In this document: piece after piece, positions 1 through 5,222 of the stretch
Layout of the letters: the number at the start of each line of letters is the position of its first letter
Numbering within the stretch: position 1 is the first letter of the stretch
DNA from: Candidatus Altarchaeota archaeon
Lineage (GTDB): Archaea > SpSt-1190
Reading direction: 5' to 3'
Length of the DNA stretch: 11,836 nt
Assembly: GCA_030590165.1 (NCBI GenBank)
Contig: JAUUZA010000020.1
Location: 1-11,836 of the forward strand
Made by a program: the position numbers and the translations under genes
Notes under the pieces: model-generated
Told to the model about the DNA's origin: nothing
The model's input: only the letters and a program-made list of their open reading frames with translations
Database searches by the model: none

Positions 1-1225
1 AAAAAAGGAATTCTACAAAAGTATTAAAAAAGATATTAAATGGGCAGGAATAAAGTGGGATGAGGAATTTATCTTATCAGAACACTTTGATGAAATGCGC
101 GATGCAGCAGAAAAATTAATTCAATTAGAAAAAGTCTACATTTGTTCGTGTCCAAGTGAAAAAATTAGTGAGGGAAGACGCAATCAAAAAGCAGACCCAT
201 GTAGAAATCGAAGTATTGAGGAAAATTTTAAGTTATGGGAAGACATGCAAAAGGGTGAAAAATTAATTATGATATGGAAAGGAGATTATGCTTCTAAAAA
301 CTCAGTAATGAGAGATCCAACTATCTATCGTGTAATTGATGCAATTCATCCTTGGACTGGTAAAAATCATATGGTATATCCAAATTATGATTTTGCAAGT
401 TCATTCACTGACGGTATTCTTGGGATTACCCATGTCTTAAGAAGTGAAGAATTTTTACAACGTGCAGAACTTCATAAAGCAATTATAACTTCTCTTGAAA
501 TGAAACCTCCAATTTATATTCATTTTGGACGTTTTGAAATGGAAGGAACACCAACAGGAAAAAGACTTATTCGTCCACTTGTTGAAGAAGGTAAAGTAGA
601 AGGATGGAATGACCCTCGTTTATCTACTTTACAAGGCCTGAAACGCAGAGGAATACTCCCAAAAACTTTTGAGGATTTAGCAAAAAACAGCGGTCCATAT
701 TTAGGAAAAAGTATTCTTTCTTGGAAATTGATTAATGGATTCAATAAAAAACATTTGAATAAAATAGCTGGAAGATTTTTTGTAATAAAAGACCCCATTA
801 AATTATTGCTTGAAGGTGAAAAAGTCAAAGCTGAAATTCCTATTCACCCGGAAAATCCTAAAATGGGAAAACGAAAATTAATTCTAAATAAAAAAGTGTT
901 TATTGATAAAAGTGATTTAGAAGAAGGAAGAAGAATACGTCTCAAAGGGGCATATAATGTACGTATAAAAAATGGAAAAGCCGTTTATGTTGGTGACGAA
1001 CTTATTCGACCAATTATTCACTGGTTAAGTGATTATGTTGAAGGTAAATTAATTATTCCAGGGAAATTATTTGAAGGTGAAACCATTCAACCACTACAAA
1101 AAATAAAAATTTTAGCAGAAAAAGCCATCCTTGATTTTGAAGGAGATTTCATTCAAATGGAAAGAGTTGGGTTTGCCAGAATTGATAGGCGTAAACCCCT
1201 AAAATTAATACAAATATGTAAATAA
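1..1225 (+). CDS. gltX: Glutamyl-tRNA synthetase, archaeal type, 5'-truncated by window edge
   Basis: This is the C-terminal part of a class I glutamyl-tRNA synthetase, the cytosolic enzyme that charges tRNA with glutamate. In most archaea it is non-discriminating and also makes Glu-tRNA(Gln) for GatDE. The frame is open from base 2, so the ATG at 95 is internal. About 407 residues are visible of the roughly 550 usual for the archaeal family; the HIGH motif lies outside the window. Family segments seen are LGITHVLRSEEF in the catalytic core, then GWNDPRLSTLQGLKRRGI and the C-terminal beta-barrel anticodon-binding part. The KMSKS-equivalent position reads PTGKR (551-565) where many relatives have a VLSKR-like motif: the second lysine is kept but the serine is glycine. 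It ends in TAA, followed by a 93-base gap before the next ORF. Confidence 0.95.
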   Translation, partial: KKEFYKSIKKDIKWAGIKWDEEFILSEHFDEMRDAAEKLIQLEKVYICSCPSEKISEGRRNQKADPCRNRSIEENFKLWEDMQKGEKLIMIWKGDYASKNSVMRDPTIYRVIDAIHPWTGKNHMVYPNYDFASSFTDGILGITHVLRSEEFLQRAELHKAIITSLEMKPPIYIHFGRFEMEGTPTGKRLIRPLVEEGKVEGWNDPRLSTLQGLKRRGILPKTFEDLAKNSGPYLGKSILSWKLINGFNKKHLNKIAGRFFVIKDPIKLLLEGEKVKAEIPIHPENPKMGKRKLILNKKVFIDKSDLEEGRRIRLKGAYNVRIKNGKAVYVGDELIRPIIHWLSDYVEGKLIIPGKLFEGETIQPLQKIKILAEKAILDFEGDFIQMERVGFARIDRRKPLKLIQICK

Positions 1226-1276
1226 ACATAATTTAATGAATTAAAGCCTGTTTATTGCAGTTAAACATCGAAAGAG

Positions 1277-1284
1277 TTATAAAA
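1277..1284 (+). promoter_or_regulatory. Box A (TATA) promoter of the 1319 gene
   Basis: TTATAAAA with purine-rich CGAAAGAG just upstream, as expected for a BRE plus box A. A start site about 25 bases downstream would give a short leader of roughly 13 nt that includes the Shine-Dalgarno sequence at 1307-1313. Position and sequence are seen; promoter function is inferred. Confidence 0.55.
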
Positions 1285-1306
1285 GGAATTTGTAATATTT
1301 ACTCTT

Positions 1307-1313
1307 AGGTGGT
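1307..1313 (+). promoter_or_regulatory. Shine-Dalgarno sequence, AGGTGGT
   Basis: AGGTGGT lies five bases before the ATG at 1319 and matches the archaeal anti-SD (GGTGA-type). It is the only convincing ribosome binding site in the window; the other starts look leaderless. It fixes the start of the 1319 gene and argues that this was a real translated gene. Confidence 0.6.
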
Positions 1314-1318
1314 AACAA

Positions 1319-1588
1319 ATGAAACTCATAGCAAAAATCAGAAATAAATTTAGAAATTACCGATTAGAAACTTTTACTAAATCTAATAAAAAATCTTACC
1401 TCGTAACAATTCCTTCTTTTATGAAAAAGAAAGTAATAATGTCTAAGGTTGGAGAAAAAGAAGAAACCCAACACATAAATTTTGAAGAAATAGAAAAAAA
1501 CTATGGATTTAAGCGTGAATATCATACCCCTGAAAGTTGGTTAACTTTTCAAGAAGCCGAACTTTCACGTAGTGTTGACCCATTATAA
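1319..1588 (+). CDS. Unrecognised lysine-rich protein, probable N-terminal part of an interrupted gene
   Basis: The 89-residue product is not recognised. It is basic and lysine-rich, with no membrane segment or signal peptide; its end (ESWLTFQEAELSRSVDPL) has no known motif. The start is well supported by an SD sequence and a box A. The important point is its stop: TAA at 1586-1588 is followed in the same frame by 66 sense codons that lead directly into the next ORF at 1787, which carries repeats that begin before its ATG. I infer that this is the N-terminal quarter of a protein of about 374 residues ending at 2443, broken by a nonsense mutation, by recoding, or by an assembly or sequencing error. 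A stand-alone short gene is the alternative. Confidence 0.6.
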   Translation: MKLIAKIRNKFRNYRLETFTKSNKKSYLVTIPSFMKKKVIMSKVGEKEETQHINFEEIEKNYGFKREYHTPESWLTFQEAELSRSVDPL

Positions 1589-1675
1589 AACACAAAATCA
1601 AAAAATTCATACATACCAAAAAAACAGAGGGAAATTGAAACAAAGAGAAAACTAAATAAGAAAATCAATATTCAT

Positions 1676-1960
1676 GATTTTAATCTCGCCGTAACACTCA
1701 ATGAAAAAATTTCAAAAGAGTTTAATTTACCTAAAGGTGATTTTATTAAACGTCATTGTCCTTATTCTTTTCCTGAAGTACTTAATATGGACTTCTCTAA
1801 ATTACAAGAAGAACTTAAAACCACAATATCTAAATCTGAACTTCTTGAAAAATTGTGTCCGTATACTATTTTTGAAATTCTTGAAAGTGATTTCTCAAAA
1901 CTAAAAAAAGAACTTAACATAAAAATTTCACAATCTGAACTTCTTGACAAACTTACACCA
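1676..1960 (+). repeat. Three tandem protein repeats of 24-38 codons (CPY repeats)
   Basis: Repeat 1 (1676-1789) has DFNLAVTL...GDFIKRHCPYSFPEVL. Repeat 2 (1790-1888) has DFSKLQEEL...SELLEKLCPYTIFEIL. Repeat 3 (1889-1960) has DFSKLKKEL...SELLDKLTP and then diverges. Copies 2 and 3 are also close at the DNA level (both contain TCTGAACTTCTTGA). Copy 1 is more divergent, with about five extra residues. The pattern suggests short helical units, with a Cys-Pro-Tyr turn in the first two. No named repeat family is recognised. Confidence 0.75.
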
Positions 1961-2443
1961 AAAGGGTGTGTTCTTCTTAATGAAAATGGACTTGGCGTAT
2001 CAAGTAATTTCAAAGATGAAATTCCATTCAATAATTCAACTATGTTTGGATATGTAATGCTTCGTCCATTATCAAAAAATTACGAAAAAGTTCAAATTAC
2101 ATTCAAAAATAAAATCCTAAATTCAAAAAATGAAATTGAAAAAGAAAATCCCTCACAAATATACTGGTGTGAAAAAATACCCACAAAAAATAAAGATATT
2201 TATTTTTATTCGGCAGGAATATCAGAAAAACCAAAACTTGCAATAAAAGCTTCAAACTCAAAACTTAAAGCTTATATTCCTAATTTAGTTAGAAGTATAA
2301 ACAGTGATTTTAATTCTTGTAATTATGAAATAAGCGACATAACTGTTTTTAATAAAAAAGGTGACGCTTATCATCTTTTACGTGACATCCCAAGGGGTAA
2401 TACTCAAACAAACTTAGAAGTTAAAATTCATAAAACCTCTTAA
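1787..2443 (+). CDS. Unrecognised repeat-containing protein, C-terminal part of interrupted gene
   Basis: From the first ATG the product is 218 residues. Residues 2-58 are two helical repeats beginning DFSKL. The rest is a lysine- and asparagine-rich domain with probable beta strands (for example MFGYVMLRPL, DIYFYSAGI, YEISDITVFNKKGDAYHLL). No catalytic motif, membrane segment or signal peptide is visible, and I do not recognise a family. The ATG at 1787 is probably not the true start: the frame is open back to 1589, a third repeat copy precedes it, and neither an SD sequence nor a box A is present. It ends with TAA, followed at once by a T6 run. Confidence 0.6.
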   Translation: MDFSKLQEELKTTISKSELLEKLCPYTIFEILESDFSKLKKELNIKISQSELLDKLTPKGCVLLNENGLGVSSNFKDEIPFNNSTMFGYVMLRPLSKNYEKVQITFKNKILNSKNEIEKENPSQIYWCEKIPTKNKDIYFYSAGISEKPKLAIKASNSKLKAYIPNLVRSINSDFNSCNYEISDITVFNKKGDAYHLLRDIPRGNTQTNLEVKIHKTS

Positions 2444-2449
2444 TTTTTT
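2444..2449 (+). terminator. T-run terminator after the interrupted gene
   Basis: Six consecutive T residues immediately follow the TAA at 2441-2443, then CTTAAATAATAAC. Archaeal RNA polymerase can terminate at such U-tracts without a hairpin. Short and therefore weak. Confidence 0.35.
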
Positions 2450-2493
2450 CTTAAATAATAACTTCCTTAAAGTTCATTGTAATTGTTTTTTAG

Positions 2494-3483
2494 ATGAAAA
2501 CTGCCATGTTTCAGAAAAAAATTGACGGAAAAATAATGTGTGAACTTTGTCCTCATATGTGTCTTTTAGATGAAGGTGAAATTGGAAAATGTAATGTTCG
2601 TCAAAATCGTAAAGGAATCTTAAGAAGTCTAAATTATGGACATATTATTTCCAGAGCAATAGACCCAATTGAAAAAAAACCTTTATTTCATTTCTTCCCC
2701 GGTTCTTCAATATATAGTATTGCCGCATCAGGTTGTAATTTACATTGTAAATTTTGTCAAAATCATGAAATTAGTCAAAAATTTATTGAAAGTGATAAAT
2801 TAATTACACCTCTTGAAATAGTGAATGATGCACTAAAACATGGGTGTAAATCAATTGCATACACATATACAGAACCGACGATTTTTTTTGAATTTGCATT
2901 TGAAACTATGAAACTTGCTAAAGAAAAAGGACTGAAGAATATTTGGGTTAGTAATGGCTACATTAATCCTCGCCCACTCAAAAAAATATTACCTCTTCTT
3001 GATGCCGCAAATATTGATTTAAAAGGGGATTCAAAATTTTATGAAGAAATTAGTGAAGGAAAAATTAAACCTGTAATAAACACCATCAAAACTTTATTTA
3101 AAAAACAAGTATGGGTTGAAGTAACTAATTTACTCATTACTGATTTGAATGATTCAGAAGAACAAATTAAATTTATAGTAAATACTATTAGTAATATTTC
3201 AAATGAAATTCCATTACATTTCTCAAAATATCATTCATCCTATAAACTCAATAAAGAACAAACCTCATTAGAAACATTAAAACGAGCTATAATAATTGCA
3301 AAAGAAAAATTAACTTTTGTTTATGGAGGAAATATTAGGGGACAAGGTCTTGAAAATACTCGTTGTCCAAATTGTGGTTTTGTCATTATAATTAGGGATA
3401 GAGACCAAGTTTCAAGTTTTCTAGGAAAAGATAAAACCTGTCCAAAATGTCATGAAACTATTAAAATTGTCGGAAATTTGTAG
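2494..3483 (+). CDS. amrS: AmmeMemoRadiSam system radical SAM enzyme
   Basis: A 329-residue radical SAM protein of the PflA-like (COG1180) type that occurs with MEMO and AMMECR1 proteins. The cluster motif CNLHCKFC at residues 81-88 (C81, C85, C88) would bind a [4Fe-4S] cluster with SAM. An N-terminal cysteine group (C16, C19, C23, C33: CELCPHMC, GKCNVR) and a C-terminal zinc ribbon (C291, C294, C316, C319: CPNC...CPKC) are typical of AmrS. Other family segments are YTYTEPTIFFE, WVSNGYI, NIDLKG and HFSKYHSSYKL. The reaction is not firmly established. It is full length with all cysteines present, but neither MEMO nor AMMECR1 is in the window. The ATG at 2494 has no SD; a weak TTAAAG at 2467-2472 could be box A of a leaderless mRNA. 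Confidence 0.93.
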   Translation: MKTAMFQKKIDGKIMCELCPHMCLLDEGEIGKCNVRQNRKGILRSLNYGHIISRAIDPIEKKPLFHFFPGSSIYSIAASGCNLHCKFCQNHEISQKFIESDKLITPLEIVNDALKHGCKSIAYTYTEPTIFFEFAFETMKLAKEKGLKNIWVSNGYINPRPLKKILPLLDAANIDLKGDSKFYEEISEGKIKPVINTIKTLFKKQVWVEVTNLLITDLNDSEEQIKFIVNTISNISNEIPLHFSKYHSSYKLNKEQTSLETLKRAIIIAKEKLTFVYGGNIRGQGLENTRCPNCGFVIIIRDRDQVSSFLGKDKTCPKCHETIKIVGNL

Positions 3484-3488
3484 GAAAC

Positions 3489-3497
3489 TTAATTAAA
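3489..3497 (+). promoter_or_regulatory. Box A of the 3518 gene (leaderless)
   Basis: TTAATTAAA centred 25 bases before the ATG at 3518, with no SD between. The spacing predicts that transcription starts at or next to the start codon. Confidence 0.45.
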
Positions 3498-3504
3498 GCC
3501 TTGC

Positions 3505-3512
3505 TTTTTTTT
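3505..3512 (+). terminator. T8 run after amrS
   Basis: Eight T residues 22 bases after the amrS stop, preceded by a weak AAAGC/GCTTT stem. They could end the amrS transcript, although they also lie inside the promoter interval of the next gene. Confidence 0.4.
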
Positions 3513-3517
3513 GTAAT

Positions 3518-3907
3518 ATGATACAAGCGAGATTTATAGTGGAGTCTCAAGGTAAACCTAAGAGTTTTGTTGAAAACTCTCTAAAAAAACATATTGAAAA
3601 ATTAAAAACCTTGAAAGGTGCAAATTTATATGATATTAAATTTGAACCAACTGAAGAGATAGATGGAATTTTTTCCTCTCTTGCAGATGTCGGAGTAAAA
3701 GCTGAAAATTTTGAAATATTCTTCACACTCTTAATGGGACTTGCTCCAACTGCAGTAATTGTTGAAAAACCAGCTAAAATTGAAGTAGAATTGCGTGAAA
3801 TTCAAAATATTACAAATGATACTATCCAAATGTTTCATGCTTTTGCACAAGCAAATCATTCACTAAGAATGAAACTTCAAACAATACCAAAACATAAGCA
3901 CCCTTGA
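3518..3907 (+). CDS. Small conserved-looking archaeal protein of unknown function
   Basis: A 129-residue soluble protein with no catalytic motif. The pattern is an N-terminal beta strand (IQARFIVESQG), a helix (FVENSLKKHIEKLKTLKG), a further strand, then a segment ending in APTAVIVEKPAKIEVE, and a C-terminal helix (IQNITNDTIQMFHAFAQANHSLRM). This gives a ferredoxin-like or ACT-like impression. It resembles, from memory, small hypothetical proteins common in DPANN archaea, but I cannot name a family. It has no C-terminal Gly-Gly, so it is not an obvious ubiquitin-like partner for the E1-like enzyme downstream. The ATG is supported by a box A at 3489-3497. It ends in tandem stops, TGATGA. Confidence 0.75.
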   Translation: MIQARFIVESQGKPKSFVENSLKKHIEKLKTLKGANLYDIKFEPTEEIDGIFSSLADVGVKAENFEIFFTLLMGLAPTAVIVEKPAKIEVELREIQNITNDTIQMFHAFAQANHSLRMKLQTIPKHKHP

Positions 3908-3975
3908 TGATGGTAAGTGTGGGGATAAACACGAACATAGTGAGGGTAACCATAAATAATGATTAGATAACACGT
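3908..3975 (+). other. GC-richer purine-rich block, possible structured RNA or 3' UTR element
   Basis: This block follows the stop of the 3518 gene and is visibly richer in G than the AT-rich spacer after it. Possible pairings are ATGGT (3910-3914) with ACCAT (3949-3953), enclosing GTGT (3917-3920) with ACAC (3929-3932) around a GGGGATAA loop. GATAAACACG (3924-3933) is almost repeated as GATAACACG (3966-3974). The same bases hold an 18-codon ORF (3910-3966). No known RNA family is recognised and the helices are short. Confidence 0.25.
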
Positions 3976-4056
3976 AGTTTATACGAGAACAGTACTCTTT
4001 CTCCTTATTTCAATATTACTCACATCTTACTTTCATTTTAAATTTTATTTCACTAA

Positions 4057-4062
4057 TTTTTT
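4057..4062 (+). terminator. T-rich tract ending in T6 upstream of the E1-like gene
   Basis: The stretch 4031-4062 is T-rich and ends in six T residues. It lies between the spacer block and the promoter at 4084, a reasonable place for termination of the 3518 transcript. Weak evidence. Confidence 0.3.
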
Positions 4063-4083
4063 AAAAACCAACGTAAAGAACAA

Positions 4084-4092
4084 TTTAATAAA
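4084..4092 (+). promoter_or_regulatory. Box A of the E1-like gene (leaderless)
   Basis: TTTAATAAA centred 25 bases before the ATG at 4113, with no SD sequence. It indicates that the E1-like gene has its own promoter and is not simply read through from upstream. Confidence 0.5.
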
Positions 4093-4112
4093 TCTACACT
4101 ACTTATTAAAAT

Positions 4113-5222
4113 ATGGATAAAAACATAAATTTTGATAAAAAATATTATGTAAGAAAAGGTATTGAAATATACGAGGAAACCAATAAAAAAATTCATTTTT
4201 CTTCGCCTTATACTTGTGATAAATACTATGTTTATGACATGGAAAAAAATATAAATATAATTCTTAATCTTTCAAAAAGTAAAAGTTTAAGAGAAGTTAT
4301 TCGCGAACTAAATTATTCTGATTCAGACCTAAATCTCCCTAAATTAGAAAAAACTTTTATTTTTCTTATAGAAAATGAAATAATTTCAGATACCTCTTTT
4401 AATTCTTCTTTAAGTGAGGAAGAAATTGAATATTATTCAAGAAATATTTTTCATTTAAAATATTTATTCAACCAAAATGGTTTTGAATTACAAGAAAAAC
4501 TTAAGAGCAAAATAATATGTGTCGTCGGGCTGGGTGGTTCAGGTACTGCCTTATTGACGTCTCTTATTGGTTTAGGTATTGGAGAAATAAGATTGATTGA
4601 TTTTGATAATATTGCTTCACATAATTTACCTAGACAATTTTTTTATGAATATAAAGATATAGGAAAATTTAAAACCGAAGTAATGAAAGAACGTATAAAA
4701 AATCTCAATCCTTTCATAAATGTAAAAACCCTTAATTTAAAAATTACAAAAAAAGATAATTCAAAATTAACAGAATTCACTAAAGGTTGTGATTTAATAA
4801 TAAATGCCGCAGACGAACCAAGTTATACGGAGGTACTACATTATTTACAAAATATTTGTTTCAAAAATAAAGTACCTTTTATGGGGTCTCCTTCAACTGA
4901 AGGATTTATTCCACCACTCGTTGTCCCTGGAAAAACTTCGTGTATTAAATGTATGACAAAAGAAAATCCCTTGTTTCTTGATGAAAGTTATGGGGACACT
5001 ACATCAAAACTAAATAGATTTTTATGGAATCCTTTAAGAGCAGTTCCTTATTCTTTTGGAGAAGGGATTGCCATAGTTACTAAAGAAATTTTAGAATTTT
5101 TACTCTTCAAAAAATCTATTTTTCTAAATCATTTTAGGTCAACTAAGGGTGAAATGTTTTTTGTCCCAAAAAGAAAAGATTGCGAATGTAATTTGATTAC
5201 AAAGAGTGAACTCTCAGATTAA
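4113..5222 (+). CDS. MccB-like E1 (ThiF/MoeB-fold) adenylating enzyme with N-terminal RRE-like domain
   Basis: A 369-residue E1-family enzyme. Residues 1-95 look like a small winged or PqqD-like peptide-binding (RRE) domain. YSRN (108-111) and LQEKLKSK lead into the ATP site GLGGSG (139-144), IRLIDFDNI (159-167; D163, D165), NLPRQ (171-175), DIGKFKTEV (182-190) and NAADEP (D234). VPGKTSCIKC (C277, C280) with CEC (C357, C359) would bind structural zinc. This order, the YSRN, GIGEI and VPGKT segments, and the length recall microcin C7 MccB (about 350 residues), which adenylates the C-terminal Asn of a heptapeptide. By family it should adenylate a peptide or protein C-terminus. UbaA/MoeB-type sulfur carriers are the alternative, but they lack the N-terminal domain. 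No precursor, exporter or modification gene is evident nearby. Its stop shares TTAA with topA. Confidence 0.85.
   Translation: MDKNINFDKKYYVRKGIEIYEETNKKIHFSSPYTCDKYYVYDMEKNINIILNLSKSKSLREVIRELNYSDSDLNLPKLEKTFIFLIENEIISDTSFNSSLSEEEIEYYSRNIFHLKYLFNQNGFELQEKLKSKIICVVGLGGSGTALLTSLIGLGIGEIRLIDFDNIASHNLPRQFFYEYKDIGKFKTEVMKERIKNLNPFINVKTLNLKITKKDNSKLTEFTKGCDLIINAADEPSYTEVLHYLQNICFKNKVPFMGSPSTEGFIPPLVVPGKTSCIKCMTKENPLFLDESYGDTTSKLNRFLWNPLRAVPYSFGEGIAIVTKEILEFLLFKKSIFLNHFRSTKGEMFFVPKRKDCECNLITKSELSD

Larger units (their letters stand above)
1319..2443 (+). pseudogene. Composite interrupted gene spanning both ORFs
   Basis: The ORFs at 1319-1588 and 1787-2443 share one frame. Between them (1589-1786) there is no stop and no ATG, GTG or TTG in that frame. 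The conceptual protein is about 374 residues with one in-frame TAA at codon 90. Coding upstream of the ATG at 1787 is supported by a divergent first copy of a CPY-containing repeat (codons 120-157), whose other copies are at 158-190 and 191-214. The promoter and SD lie only before 1319; no box A sits 25 bases before 1787. TAA is an ordinary stop for the neighbours, so genome-wide reassignment is not suggested. No function can be assigned. A single-base error in an assembled genome would give the same picture. Confidence 0.55.

Noticed and set aside
520-828. 102-codon minus-strand ORF inside gltX
   Set aside because: The plus-strand frame matches GluRS throughout, so this is an antisense shadow.
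1589-1786. Intergenic region with its own promoter for the 1787 ORF
   Set aside because: No box A lies about 25 bases before 1787, no SD is present, and the stretch is open in the frame of both flanking ORFs.
1701-1904. 67-codon plus-strand ORF
   Set aside because: It overlaps the repeat-coding frame and encodes a low-complexity Leu/Lys/Ile-rich product, as expected for a frame-shifted shadow.
1762-2031. 89-codon minus-strand ORF
   Set aside because: It is antisense to the repeat region and apparently open only because of the repeat composition.
3518-3907. Ubiquitin-like partner for the E1-like enzyme
   Set aside because: The protein has no C-terminal Gly-Gly or other processable tail, and it ends in KHKHP.
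3905-3975. Box C/D guide RNA starting at TGATGA (3905-3910)
   Set aside because: The TGATGA is the stop codon plus one more stop, and no CTGA D box occurs at a suitable distance.
4113-5222. Complete microcin C-like cluster
   Set aside because: No exporter, acetyltransferase, peptidase or convincing precursor gene is visible in either flank, so only an orphan enzyme can be claimed.
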